Below, one piece after another: positions 27,575 through 37,500 of a stretch of 64,000 nucleotides of DNA; position 1 is the first letter of the stretch, and every line of letters starts with the position of its first letter. The notes beneath the pieces were generated by a model. That model was not told the DNA's origin and made no database searches. It saw only the letters and a program-made list of their open reading frames with translations. Where the stretch lies: the NCBI RefSeq assembly GCF_000718305.1, contig NZ_JOFQ01000002.1:124001-188000 (forward strand), read 5' to 3'. Both the position numbers and the translations under genes were made by a program. Source of the stretch: Streptomyces niger (GTDB taxonomy: Bacteria; Actinomycetota; Actinomycetes; Streptomycetales; Streptomycetaceae).

Positions 27575-28204
27575 ATGCCCACGCATACTGTGACGGTCGG
27601 CTTCGACCTCGACATGACCCTGATCGACTCCCGTCCCGGCATCAAGGACGCCTACGAGGCGCTCTCCGCGGCCACCGGGACGTACATCGACACCGACCTC
27701 GTGACCACCCGGCTCGGGCCCCCGCTGGAGCAGGAGATCCGCAACTGGTTCCCCGAGGAGCGGGTCGCCGAGATCGCCGACCGTTACCGCGCGCTCTACC
27801 CCGAGCACGCCATCACCGGCACGCTCGCGATGGCGGGCGCCCGGGAGGCGATCGCCGGCGTGCAGCGCCTGGGCGGGCGCGCCATCGTCGTCACCGCCAA
27901 GTACGAGCCCAACGCCAAGCTGCACCTGAAGCACCTGGACATCAACGCCGACGCGGTCGTCGGCTCGCTGTGGGCGGAGGGGAAGGCGGAAGCGCTGCGG
28001 GAGTACGGCGCGAGCGTCTACGTCGGCGACCACACCGGCGACGTGCGCGGTGCCCGCGCCGCGGGCGCGCTCTCGGTCGCGGTGGCCACCGGGCCGTGCT
28101 CCGAGGAGGAGCTGCGGGCGGCCGGCGCGGACGTCGTCCTGCCCGGCCTGACCGCCTTCCCGGCGTGGCTGGAGGGCTACCTCGCGGACGCCCCGCGCGG
28201 CTGA
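27575..28204 (+). CDS. HAD-family hydrolase
   Basis: A 209-residue haloacid dehalogenase-like phosphatase. Motif I is GFDLDMTLIDS (both aspartates present), motif II TAKY near 105 and motif III/IV VYVGDHTGDVRGA near 145. Close to phosphoglycolate phosphatase/Gph-like proteins; substrate unknown. ATG 27575 is the usual family start; ATG 27566 has a better-spaced AGAGG and would add three residues. Divergent from the siderophore importer and overlapping the convergent membrane gene by 28 bases at its 3' end. Confidence 0.85.
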   Translation: MPTHTVTVGFDLDMTLIDSRPGIKDAYEALSAATGTYIDTDLVTTRLGPPLEQEIRNWFPEERVAEIADRYRALYPEHAITGTLAMAGAREAIAGVQRLGGRAIVVTAKYEPNAKLHLKHLDINADAVVGSLWAEGKAEALREYGASVYVGDHTGDVRGARAAGALSVAVATGPCSEEELRAAGADVVLPGLTAFPAWLEGYLADAPRG

Positions 28205-28476
28205 GCCGACGCCTCGCGGGCCTGCCGCCGCTGGGCGGCGATCGAGCGCAGCACTCCGGCGGCGGCGATCAGGAAGCCCGCGCCCATGAGCATGCAGACC
28301 CAGTAGAAGACCGGCGGCAACGGGTCGGAACCGAGGAAAAGCGGTGCCATCGTCGCGAGCGTGGCGAAGGCGCCAATAAGGAACACGATCGCGCCGATCC
28401 GGACCAGGGCGTCCCCGGCGCGCGGACCTTCGGCGATCGCCGGGGTCGCACCCCGGACGGGAGGATTGTCAGACAC
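28177..28476 (-). CDS. Small membrane protein, two helices
   Basis: A 99-residue protein with two hydrophobic segments (about 28-48, VRIGAIVFLIGAFATLATMA, and 58-80, VFYWVCMLMGAGFLIAAAGV) and a basic C-terminus. Conserved hypothetical type in actinomycetes; function unknown. GTG 28476 is preferred over a start at 28551 because the latter adds 25 strongly basic residues. Its 3' end overlaps the HAD gene tail-to-tail. Confidence 0.75.
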   Translation of the reverse strand: MSDNPPVRGATPAIAEGPRAGDALVRIGAIVFLIGAFATLATMAPLFLGSDPLPPVFYWVCMLMGAGFLIAAAGVLRSIAAQRRQAREASAQPRGASAR

Positions 28477-28657
28477 ACGACCAGGGTAAGTCCCCGCTCG
28501 GAAGCGGTGAGGAACCACCCGGCGACGTCTTGTCACCCGGCCCCGGACCATTAGCCTTGGTGCCGGCGGGTCTGCAGACCCGCTGCATTGCTATCCAGAG
28601 CTGTTGTGTGCGCAGCTACCCCATTCTTTCCCGACGAGTACGAGGACGAGGACAGAC

Positions 28658-29041
28658 GTGCCTACCGGCAAGGTCAAGTGGTTCAACAGCGAGAAGGGCT
28701 TCGGCTTTCTCTCCCGCGACGACGGCGGTGACGTCTTCGTGCACTCTTCGGTGCTGCCCGCCGGCGTGGACGCACTCAAGCCGGGCCAGCGCGTCGAATT
28801 CGGCGTCGTGGCCGGCCAGCGTGGTGACCAGGCACTTTCGGTGACCCTCCTCGACCCCGCACCCTCCGTCGCGGCGGCCCAGCGGCGCAAGCCCGACGAG
28901 CTGGCCTCGATCGTGCAGGACCTCACCACGCTCCTGGAAGGCGTCGCCCAGCAGCTGGAGCGCGGGCGCTACCCCGACAAGGCGCACGGCGGCAAGATCG
29001 CCGGCATGCTGCGCGCGGTCGCCGACCAGCTGGACGTCTGA
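28658..29041 (+). CDS. Cold-shock protein with C-terminal extension
   Basis: A 127-residue protein. Residues 1-65 are a cold-shock domain (TGKVKWFNSEKGFGFLSRDD, then DVFVHSSVLP), residues 66-127 are an extra helical region (KPDELASIVQDLTTLLEGVA, then GGKIAGMLRAVADQLDV). The extension is characteristic of an actinobacterial subfamily and may mediate dimerisation or partner binding. GTG 28658 follows GAGGACAGAC. It ends at a strong bidirectional terminator facing mqnD. Confidence 0.93.
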   Translation: MPTGKVKWFNSEKGFGFLSRDDGGDVFVHSSVLPAGVDALKPGQRVEFGVVAGQRGDQALSVTLLDPAPSVAAAQRRKPDELASIVQDLTTLLEGVAQQLERGRYPDKAHGGKIAGMLRAVADQLDV

Positions 29042-29068
29042 GGCCGGCGCACCGGCCGTCCGGAAGCA

Positions 29069-29092
29069 CCCCCGCGGGAGGTCCCGCGGGGG
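29069..29092. terminator. Bidirectional terminator
   Basis: Eleven-base-pair GC stem (29069-29079 with 29082-29092) and a minimal loop between the convergent cold-shock gene and mqnD. Confidence 0.75.
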
Positions 29093-29099
29093 CCGGCCG

Positions 29100-29951
29100 T
29101 CATACGAACTTCAGCGCGTCCGGGCCGAGGGGCGGTACGAGCCCTTCGGCCGCGGCGCGGGTGAGCAGCCCGCGCACCGCCGCGTAGCCGTCCTCGCCCA
29201 GGTCGGCGCTGAACTCGTTCACGTACAGCCCGATGTGCTGATCGGCGACGGCCGGGTCCATCTCCTGCGCGTGCTCCAGGACGTAGGCGCGCGAAGCCTC
29301 CGGGTCGTCCCACGCCATGCGTACGGACGTGGTGATCGTGCGGGCCAGCTCGCGCAGCGCCTCCTCGCCCAGCGACCGCTTGGCGATGATCGCGCCGAGC
29401 GGGATCGGCAGCCCGGTCGTGGTCTCCCAGTGCTCGCCCATGTCGGCCAGGCAGGTCAGGCCGAAGTTCTGGTACGTGAAGCGGGCCTCGTGGATGACGA
29501 GTCCGGCGTCGACGAGCCCGTCCCGCACGGCGGGCATGATCTCGTCGAACGGCATGACGCGGACCTCGCCCACGCCGCCGGGCACCTGGTCGGCGGCCCA
29601 CAGCCGGAAGAGCAGGTACGCGGTGGAGCGCTCGCTCGGCACGGCGACCGTACGGCCCTTGAGGTCCGCCGGGGCGGCCGCGTCCTTGGTCAGCACCAGC
29701 GGGCCGCAGCCGCGGCCGAGCGCGCCGCCGCAGGGCAGCAGCGCGTACTCGTCCAGGACCCAGGGCAGTTCGGCGTAGGACACCTTCAGCACGTCCAGCT
29801 CGCCGCGCTCGGCCATGCCGTTGGTGAGGTCGATGTCCGCGAAGGTGACCTCCGGCGCGGGGGCGCCGGGGACCTTGCCGTGTGCCCAGGCGTGGAAGAC
29901 GAAGGTGTCGTTCGGGCAGGGCGAAAACGCGATCTTGAGCGCCTGGCTCAT
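29100..29951 (-). CDS. mqnD: 1,4-dihydroxy-6-naphthoate synthase
   Basis: A 283-residue periplasmic-binding-protein-fold enzyme of the futalosine menaquinone pathway. The N-terminus LKIAFSPCPNDTFVFHAWAH and GRTVAVPSERSTAYLLFRLW are diagnostic, and VIHEARFTYQNFGL includes the catalytic histidine region. It converts cyclic dehypoxanthine futalosine to 1,4-dihydroxy-6-naphthoate in the cytoplasm. Its ATG overlaps the mqnB stop by four bases. The other pathway genes (mqnA, C, E) are outside the window. Confidence 0.96.
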   Translation of the reverse strand: MSQALKIAFSPCPNDTFVFHAWAHGKVPGAPAPEVTFADIDLTNGMAERGELDVLKVSYAELPWVLDEYALLPCGGALGRGCGPLVLTKDAAAPADLKGRTVAVPSERSTAYLLFRLWAADQVPGGVGEVRVMPFDEIMPAVRDGLVDAGLVIHEARFTYQNFGLTCLADMGEHWETTTGLPIPLGAIIAKRSLGEEALRELARTITTSVRMAWDDPEASRAYVLEHAQEMDPAVADQHIGLYVNEFSADLGEDGYAAVRGLLTRAAAEGLVPPLGPDALKFV

Positions 29952-30676
29952 GGCGTGCTCCTTGAGGACAGGGCTCGCGGCAGATCGGCGAAGGCGGCGG
30001 TGAGGGCGGCGAGCGCCTCCCCGATCCGCCAGGCGGCGCGGTCCCGCGGGCCGACGGGGTTGGAGATCGTACGGAGTTCCAGCACCGGCACGCCGTGCGC
30101 CGTGGCGGCCTCGGCGACGCCGAAGCCCTCCATCGCCTCGGCGAGCGCCCGCGGGTGGCGGGCCAGCAGCTCCGCGGCACGGGCCGTGCTGCCGGTGACG
30201 GTGGAACCGGTGAGGACGGTGCCGGGCAGCGCGCCGGTGGCCGCGGCGACGGCCGCGACCAGGTCTTCGGGCGGGCGGTGCGCGTCCGTGCCGAAGCCGA
30301 GCGCGGTGACCGGCAGGAAGCCGTCGGGGGACTCGGCGCCGAGGTCGGCGGCCGCGATCTCCTCGGCGACGACCAGCGCGCCGACGGGCGCGCCGGGTGC
30401 GAAGCCGCCGCCGATGCCGGCCGAGACCACGAGGTCGTAGGGGCGCTCGCGGAGCGCGGCGGCGGTCAGCGCGGTGGCCGTGCCGGCCGCGGCGGCGGCC
30501 GGTCCCACGCCGGCGGCGAGGGCGTCGAGGGCGTACGGGCCCTCGGCGGAGTCGCGCCGCACGGTGCGGTGCAACACGAAACCGCCCGGCAGGGTGAGGC
30601 ACTCGGGCCGTTCCGCCGTCGCGGCGGTGACCGCGTCGCGTTCGGCGGGGACGGCGGTGACGACCAGGATGTGCAT
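29948..30676 (-). CDS. mqnB: Futalosine hydrolase
   Basis: A 242-residue nucleoside-phosphorylase-fold hydrolase. HILVVTAVPAERDAV at the N-terminus, VVSAGIGGGFAPGAPVGALV near residue 85 and the block AEAMEGFGVAEAATAHGVPV (purine nucleosidase motif MEG) are typical of MqnB. It releases hypoxanthine from futalosine, the step before MqnC and MqnD. Coupled to mqnD. Confidence 0.95.
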   Translation of the reverse strand: MHILVVTAVPAERDAVTAATAERPECLTLPGGFVLHRTVRRDSAEGPYALDALAAGVGPAAAAAGTATALTAAALRERPYDLVVSAGIGGGFAPGAPVGALVVAEEIAAADLGAESPDGFLPVTALGFGTDAHRPPEDLVAAVAAATGALPGTVLTGSTVTGSTARAAELLARHPRALAEAMEGFGVAEAATAHGVPVLELRTISNPVGPRDRAAWRIGEALAALTAAFADLPRALSSRSTP

Positions 30677-30702
30677 CAGGTGACCGGGCGGTTCGAAGGT
30701 GT

Positions 30703-31218
30703 TCAGGAGGCGGCGCGCTTGAGCTTGATGTTCCAGACGCCGGTGTACTTGCCGCCCTTGGACGTCATGATCGAGATCGTCGCGGAGTCCGCCATCTGCT
30801 GGGACTGCTGGTTGTAGAAGACCCGGTCGCCCTCGACCGACGTGTAGGTCTGCTTGCTCAGGCTGGTCACCGGCATGCCGTTCGCCATCGCGATCCAGCC
30901 CTGCTCGGCCATGTCCGGCTCGACGCCGAGGCGGACCTTGTCACCGGGGTGCACGGTGATCGTCTGGTCCGGCTTCGCCGTCATGCACTTCTCGAACTTG
31001 GCCTGCTCCGCCTTCTGCTTGGAGGTCAGGTCGCCGATGGTCTTGCCGTCCTCGTAGCAGGAGGCTTCGGCCGTGACGGAGTCCTGGCCGACGGTCACGG
31101 TCGCCCGCGGCGTGGGCTGGTCGCAGGCGGAGAGGACGAGCAGTCCCAGGGACACGGCGCCCGCGGCGGCGACGGCACGGCGGCCCTTGCCCCGGAGCGA
31201 GGAGGAGAACGCGGTCAT
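30703..31218 (-). CDS. DUF2771 lipoprotein
   Basis: A 171-residue secreted lipoprotein: basic N-terminus, hydrophobic stretch and lipobox VLSAC (Cys32), then a small beta domain with two paired cysteines (ASCYEDGKTI and FEKCMTAKP). Matches DUF2771, of unknown function, usually found next to mqnB in Streptomyces. It ends 26 bases before mqnB and may be co-transcribed with it. Confidence 0.88.
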   Translation of the reverse strand: MTAFSSSLRGKGRRAVAAAGAVSLGLLVLSACDQPTPRATVTVGQDSVTAEASCYEDGKTIGDLTSKQKAEQAKFEKCMTAKPDQTITVHPGDKVRLGVEPDMAEQGWIAMANGMPVTSLSKQTYTSVEGDRVFYNQQSQQMADSATISIMTSKGGKYTGVWNIKLKRAAS

Positions 31219-31325
31219 GCGGGCAGGCTATCTGGCCGCCGGGCCCGCACGACGCCGGGGTACGGTGCGCGGCGCTCCGTGTGGAGCGGGTTACGCCATG
31301 CGAGGCGATGCGCACGCCTCGGTCG

Positions 31326-32837
31326 TTACGCCACGCGGGGGCGCGCCGCGCCGTGCCGGTGGGCGGCGGCGAGCAGCCCCCGTACGGTCGTGGCGGCGGT
31401 CAGGGCCAGCACGGCGGCGGCCACGGCGAGGCCGAGCACGCCGTGCAGCGGCAGCGCGATGCCCAGCGCGCCGCCCACCACCCACGACAGCTGCAGCAGC
31501 GTCTCGGACCGGGCGAAGGCGGACGTGCGGAAGGTCTCCGGCACGTCCCGCTGGATCAGCGCGTCCAGCGACAGCTTCGCCAGCGCCTGGCAGAGCCCGG
31601 CCGTCGCCGCGGTGGCGGTCACCATCACCGCGGCCAGTACGGCGTAGAGGAGCGCGGCGGCCACCGTCACGCCGAGGGCCAGCGCCAGCACCACCGCGAT
31701 GATCACCTCCGGGCCGCGCGCCCGCAGCCAGGCCCCGATCGCCGTGCCCAGCGCGTTCCCCGCGCCCGCCGCCACCGCCACCAGTCCGAGCGACGCCGCC
31801 GGGCTCAGCCCGCCCAGCGGGTGCTCGCGCAGCAGGAACGCCAGGAAGAAGATGAGGAAGCCGGAGAGCGCGCGCAGCGCGGAGTTCGCCTGGAGACCGC
31901 GCAGGACGGACCGGCCGACCGTGCGCAGGCCGGGCCGGGGGCGCGTCCGCCGGCCCGCCGGAGGAACCGGTGCCTCGCCGCGCGCCGAGTCGACCTTGTG
32001 CGGCAACGAGAAGGAGAGAAACGTGCCTGCGGCGAACACCGCGCACGCGCCGTACAGCGGCCAGGCCGGGCCGAGCAGGTACAGCCCGGCGCCCAGCGGG
32101 GCGGCCGCTCCAGTAGCCAGCAGCCCGGCCAGGGTGACTCTCGAATTGGCCTTCACGAGCGAGAAGCGGCGCGGCAGCAGCCGGGGCACCACGGCCGAAC
32201 GCACCACGCCGTACGCCTTGGAGGACACCAGCACGCCGAGCGCGGCCGGGTACAGCTCCAGGCCGCCCGAGGCCACCGCGCCCGACATGCCGAGCGCGAG
32301 CACCGCGCGGGCCAGCATCGCCCCGGCCATCGCGGCGCGCCGGCCGTGCGGAACCCGGTCCAGCAGCGGCCCCACGACGGGCGCGAGGAGCACGAACGGG
32401 GCCATCGTGACCGCCAGATACAGGGCCACCCGGCCGCGCGCCTGGTCGGTGGGGACGGCGAAGAAGACGGTCGAGGCGAGCGCGACGGTGATGAGCATGT
32501 CGCCCGCGGAGTTCACCGCGTGCAGCTCGATCAGCTTCCCGAGGCCCGACTCGCCCGCGCCGTGCGCGTGCGTCGCGCGGCGGACGGCGCGCCCGACGGC
32601 GGCAAACGGACGGCGTGCCGCGGCCCCGGCGGCCCGGCTCGCGCGGCCGACGGCCCGGCCCGTGCCACGGACCGGGCCGCTGCCTTCGGTCGATGCCCTG
32701 GCGGCGGCCACCTCGTCATAGTGCCCGAATCGGCGCCCCAACTCGCCCAGCTGATGCCAGTTTCCATGAGTTTCCGCGGGTTCCTTCCCGGGCGGGCACG
32801 GGGTGGTGGAGGGGCCGCGGGCGGCTGCCGCTGACAT
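31326..32837 (-). CDS. MFS transporter-like membrane protein
   Basis: A 503-residue protein with a 95-residue hydrophilic, basic N-terminal region and then about twelve helices of the major facilitator fold (LGKLIELHAVNSAGDMLITV, PFVLLAPVVGPLLDRVPHGR). It resembles the actinobacterial MFS protein found between DUF2771 and DUF3027 genes. Substrate unknown. ATG 32837 follows GGGAGCGGCAA; the longer frame to 33254 runs into the DUF3027 promoter and is rejected. Confidence 0.82.
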   Translation of the reverse strand: MSAAAARGPSTTPCPPGKEPAETHGNWHQLGELGRRFGHYDEVAAARASTEGSGPVRGTGRAVGRASRAAGAAARRPFAAVGRAVRRATHAHGAGESGLGKLIELHAVNSAGDMLITVALASTVFFAVPTDQARGRVALYLAVTMAPFVLLAPVVGPLLDRVPHGRRAAMAGAMLARAVLALGMSGAVASGGLELYPAALGVLVSSKAYGVVRSAVVPRLLPRRFSLVKANSRVTLAGLLATGAAAPLGAGLYLLGPAWPLYGACAVFAAGTFLSFSLPHKVDSARGEAPVPPAGRRTRPRPGLRTVGRSVLRGLQANSALRALSGFLIFFLAFLLREHPLGGLSPAASLGLVAVAAGAGNALGTAIGAWLRARGPEVIIAVVLALALGVTVAAALLYAVLAAVMVTATAATAGLCQALAKLSLDALIQRDVPETFRTSAFARSETLLQLSWVVGGALGIALPLHGVLGLAVAAAVLALTAATTVRGLLAAAHRHGAARPRVA

Positions 32838-33104
32838 TTGCCGCTCCCGCCGGGGGGTCGTACACGATTGAAGGGGTAGCGTGTGTAGCGCGCCACCGGC
32901 GGTCGCTCTTGTCCGCGCGCCTTGCCTCGATCCCGCAGAATGGTTCGTGAAGGTGCGCTGCTCATGGAGGGCTGATCGGGCGCGGACGTCGACGCGGTCC
33001 CCAGGTCCGCTCCGCCCGCCCCGGCCCGTCGGTCGTCCGGACAGGTTCAGGACGGCTCCGGCCGGCGCGCTCGTGAGACGGCGTGGAAGAGAGAATCGAT
33101 TCTT

Positions 33105-34172
33105 GTGAGTGCTGCGATGCGAAGCCGTACGCCCGACCGCCTCTGCGCCGAGGCCGTCGAACTCGCCCGCGGGGCGGCCGAGGAGGCCGCCCTGCCGGGC
33201 ATGGTCGGTGAGCACGTCGACGCAGTGGCCGACGGGGACCGCGTCGTCACTCATCTGTTCGAATGCAAGGAGCCCGGGTACCGAGGTTGGCGCTGGGCCG
33301 TCACCGTCGCCCGCGCCTCCCGCGCCAAGGTCGTCACGCTCGACGAGTCGGTGCTGCTGCCCGGCCCCGACGCGCTGCTGGCCCCCGAATGGGTGCCGTG
33401 GAGCGAGCGGCTGCGCCCCGGCGACATGGGCCCGGGCGATCTGCTGCCCACCGAGTCCGAGGACCTGCGGCTGGAGCCCGGGTTCGCGGCCGACGAGACG
33501 TTCGGCGACAACGGCGGCGTGGGCGTCCCGGCCGTGGCCCCCGGCTCACCGGACGCGGACGCGACCGGCCCGACGGCGGCGGACCGCGCCGACGCGGCAC
33601 GCGCCGCGCGGACCGCGCCCGGCGCCGGCACCGAGGCTGCCGCGAGCGCCGCGGAGACCACCGAGGCCCGCCAGGGGCCGCTCGCGGAGCTGGCCGAGGC
33701 CGAGGACGCCGACGTGGTCGCCGGCACCCCCGCGCACCAGTCCACGGCGCCCGCCCGCGGTTCCATCGCCGCGGTCGCCGAGGAGCTGGGCATGGGCCGC
33801 GCCCGGGTGCTCTCCCGGTACGGCCTGCACACGGCGGCGGACCGTTGGGAGGAGGCGTACGGCGCCAAGACCCCGATGGCGCAGGCCGCCCCCGCCGCGT
33901 GCATGAGCTGCGGCTTCCTCGTACCGCTGGCCGGATCCCTGCGGCAGGCCTTCGGCGTCTGCGCGAACGAGTTCTCCCCGGCGGACGGCCGGGTCGTCTC
34001 GCTGGCGTACGGCTGCGGGGGGCACTCCGAGGCTGCCGTGATGCCCAAGCCGCCGCGCCCGGCCCCGCCGGTCATCGACGAGACCGTCGTCGAGCCGATG
34101 CCGCTCCGCCCGGACCGCACCGGCGGCTCCGTCTCGGAAGGCGAACCGGCCGAAGAGCTCGGCCACAGCTGA
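33105..34172 (+). CDS. DUF3027 domain protein
   Basis: A 355-residue protein. Residues 10-130 form the first conserved block (CKEPGYRGWRWAVTVARASR, PEWVPWSERLRPGDMGPGD). An Ala/Glu-rich linker follows (140-205), then a second block (LGMGRARVLSRYGLHTAADR) and a zinc-ribbon-like set CMSCGF, VCANEF and YGCGGH. DUF3027 is conserved in actinomycetes, function unknown. GTG 33105 has a weak ribosome site; ATG 33117 is an alternative. Divergent from the MFS gene, with a 267-base shared upstream region. Confidence 0.85.
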   Translation: MSAAMRSRTPDRLCAEAVELARGAAEEAALPGMVGEHVDAVADGDRVVTHLFECKEPGYRGWRWAVTVARASRAKVVTLDESVLLPGPDALLAPEWVPWSERLRPGDMGPGDLLPTESEDLRLEPGFAADETFGDNGGVGVPAVAPGSPDADATGPTAADRADAARAARTAPGAGTEAAASAAETTEARQGPLAELAEAEDADVVAGTPAHQSTAPARGSIAAVAEELGMGRARVLSRYGLHTAADRWEEAYGAKTPMAQAAPAACMSCGFLVPLAGSLRQAFGVCANEFSPADGRVVSLAYGCGGHSEAAVMPKPPRPAPPVIDETVVEPMPLRPDRTGGSVSEGEPAEELGHS

Positions 34173-34524
34173 CCCGCGGGCGGCCACGGCTGATCCGCGG
34201 GAGCGACGGCCCGCCGCCCGCACGGGCACGGGGCCGGGGTTGCCGTACGCCGAGCCGCCGCCGCAGCCGCAGCCGCGGCCGGAGTTCGAATTCCGGGCCG
34301 CGCAGCCGCATCTCGGAGCGCATCCCGGTACACGCGCGCCCTGCGGCCCACTCGGCGTACGCCGGAGCACCCCGTGCCCTTGGGTACGCCGGGTGCGAGC
34401 CCTCTCGTTCTCGCCCCGTCGATCGGGGCGTGTCGTACCCCGGCCGTTCGCGGGGCACCCGAGGCGGAAGAATGGCACGCGAAGCCGCCCCGCGGGGCGG
34501 GAAGCTGGGTGTGAGGGAGCAGCC
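34173..34524 (+). other. Intergenic region before the sacsin-like gene
   Basis: About 350 bases without a supported gene. It contains a Pro/Arg-type low-complexity stretch (CCGCAGCCGCAGCCG near 34258-34276), a near-palindrome with TTCGAA at 34279-34296 and a short hairpin CGCCCCG / CGGGGCG at 34412-34430 that may terminate the DUF3027 transcript. A promoter for the next gene is probable but not visible. Confidence 0.4.
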
Positions 34525-37500
34525 GTGAGCCGTAGGGCGACCGTCCAGAACCCCGTCGATGGCGCGGACCCCTTCGGAGCCGCGCGGTTGCGGCGGGGCG
34601 TGCTGGACGCCTGGGCCGGCTCCCCGGCCCGGTTCCGCGAGGACGCCAATGCCGAGGAGGACCTCGCGCTCGGCGGGTACCGCGACCGGCTCGTGGTCGA
34701 ACTGGCCCAGAACGCGGCCGACGCGGCGGCCCGCGCGCGCGTGCCCGGTCGGCTGCGGCTGACGCTGCACCCCGGCGAGGACGGCGCGCACGCGGTCCTG
34801 GTGGCCTCCAACACCGGCGCGCCGCTGGACGCCACGGGTGTCGAGTCGCTGTCCACCCTGCGCGCCTCCGCAAAGCGGGACGGCGACGCGGCGGCGGGCG
34901 CGGTCGGCCGCTTCGGCGTCGGCTTCGCCGCCGTGCTGGCCGTGACCGACGAACCGGCGGTGGTCGGCCGGACCGGCGGCGTGCGCTGGTCGCTGGCCGA
35001 GGCGCGCTCGATGGCCCTGGACGTGGCGGCCCACAGCCCGGGCCTGGGCAACGAACTGCGCCGCCGCGACGGCCACGTGCCGCTGCTGCGGCTGCCGCTG
35101 CCCGCCGAGGGCACGGCCCCCGAGGGGTACGACACGGCGGTCGTGCTGCCGCTGCGGGACGGCGCGGCCGAGGATCTGACGCACCGCCTGCTGGCCGCCG
35201 CCGACGACGCGCTGCTGCTGACCCTGCCGGGCCTGAGCGAGGTCGTCATCGAGACGGCCGAGGGCGTCCGCACGCTGCGGCGCGGCGCGGACGGCCCGTA
35301 CGTCGTGGTCGAGGACAGCGTGCGCGGCACGGTGCGCTGGCGCGTCGCGTCCGACGCCGGCCCCCTGGACCCGGCATTGCTGGGTGACCGCCCCGTCGAG
35401 GAACGGCTGCGGCCCGCCTGGTCGGTGACCTGGGCGGTGCCGGTGAACGCCGAGGGCGAGCCGGTACGCCCGGCCACCGCGCCCGTCGTGCACGCGCCGA
35501 CCCCCACCGACGAGCCGCTGGGCCTGCCCGCGCTGCTCATCGCGTCGCTGCCGCTGGAGCCGACCCGCCGACACGTCGCGCCGGGGCCGCTCGCGGACTT
35601 CGTCGCCGAGCGTGCCGCCGACACCTACGCCGCGCTGCTCCGGGACTGGGAGCCGGCCTCCGTCTCCACCCTGGACCTGGTGCCGGGGCCGCTGGGCAAG
35701 GGCGGCCTGGACGGCGAGCTGCGCCGCCTGGTGCTGGAGCGGCTGCCGCGGATCCCGTTCCTGCCCGGCGCCGGCACGGGCGCCGCGGTGCGCCGCGAGG
35801 CCGCCCGCGGGCTCGGCACCTGGCCGGAGGTTGACGAACCGGCCGCTGCCGAGGCCGACGGGCCGTACGTGCTGCGCCCCGTCGAGGCCGAACTGGTGGA
35901 GGGCGCGGGCGCCGAGACCGTCGCCGTCCTGGCCGAGCTGTTCCCCAGCCTGCTCCCCGCAGGCCTGGAGCGCCGGCCCGAGCTGCGTGCGCTGAGCGTG
36001 GCCCGGGTGCCGCTGGGCGAGGTCGTCGACCGGCTGGCCGGGGTGGAGCGCGCGCCGGCCTGGTGGCGGCGGCTGTACGCCTCGCTGGCCGGCACCGACC
36101 CGGACCGGCTGAGCGGGCTCCCCGTACCGCTCGCGGGCGGGCCGGCCGAGGAGAGCGGTGGAGTCCGGACGACGATCGGCCCCCGCCAGGTGCTGCTGCC
36201 CCTTCGGGAGGAGGGCGCGGAAACGGCGTCCCGGCACCGCACCCTGGCCCGGCTGGGCCTGAAGGTCGCGCACCCGGACGCGGTCCACCCGCTGCTGGAG
36301 AAGCTGGGCGCGGTGCCCGCCACGCCGCGCGCCGTCCTGACGACCCCTCAGGTGCGCGCGGCGGTCGCGCACTCCCTGGACGACGCCGAGGACGAGTACG
36401 ACGTCTTCGCCGAGGAGGCGGCGGACGGCCCCGGCGGTGCGCTGGCGGGCGAGGAGTTGGCCGAGGCGGTGCTCGGGCTGGTCCGCGACGCGGGGCTGGC
36501 ACCGGGCGACGAGCCGTGGCTGGGCGCGCTGGCCCTGCCCGACGAGGACGGCGAGCCCGCCCCCGCAGGCGAACTGGTCTATCCGGGCAGCGCCTTCGAG
36601 CGCGTCATCCGGGACGGCGAACTGGCCTGCGTGGACGCGGAGCTGGCGGCCCGCTGGGGCGAGCAGCCGCTGACCGCGGTCGGCGTGCTGGCGGACTTCG
36701 CGCTGGTCCGCGCCCAGGACGTGGTCCTGGACCCGGACGAGCTGGAGCCCCGGGACGGCGACTTCGCCGAGCCGGACGACGTCGGCCTGCTGGACGCGGT
36801 GGACGTGTGGTGCGAGGACGCCCTCGACGGGCTGCCCGAGACCCCCGTACCCCCGGTCGCCACCGAGATCATCGCCGTCCGCGACCTGGACCTGGTCGAC
36901 GACGACGCCTGGCCGCAGGTGCTGGCCATGCTGTCGCAGCCGCCGCTGCGGGACGCGCTGACCACCCCGGTGCGGGTGCTGCTCCCGGACGGCACGACGG
37001 AGACGGTGCGCCCGTACACGGCGTGGTGGCTGCGCGGCCACCCCGTGCTCGACGGACGCCGCCCGGCGGGCCTGCGCTCCGCGGCCGGCGACCCGCTGCT
37101 GGCGGGCCTGTACGAGGCGGCGGACGCCGGCGAGGTCGACGCGCAGGTGCTGCGTGCCCTGGGCGTACGGACCTCGGTCGGGGCGCTGCTGGACGAGCCG
37201 GGCGGCGCCGCCGAACTGCTCGGGCGGCTGGCCGACGAGGACGCCGAGGTGAGCGCCGCTCAGCTGCACGCGCTGTACGGCGCGCTGGCCGGGCTGGACC
37301 CCGAACAGGTCACGCTGCCGGACGAGCTGCGGGCCGTGGTGGGGGACGCGGTACGGGTGGTGGACGCGGCCGACGCGGTCATCGCGGACGCGCCCGATCT
37401 GCTGCCGCTGGCCGGCGACCGGCCGCTGCTGCCGGTCAGCCCGGACCGCGCCGCCGCGCTGGCCGAGCTGCTGCAGGTACGCCGCCTGAGCGAGGAGTGC

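Noticed and set aside
31281..32834. Plus-strand 517-codon frame
   Set aside because: Antisense shadow of the MFS-like gene; the product is a Arg/Gln/Gly-rich low-complexity string.
34279..34296. T-loop-like GTTCGAATTCC resembling a tRNA
   Set aside because: It is a near-palindrome; no acceptor stem, D-arm or anticodon arm can be folded around it.
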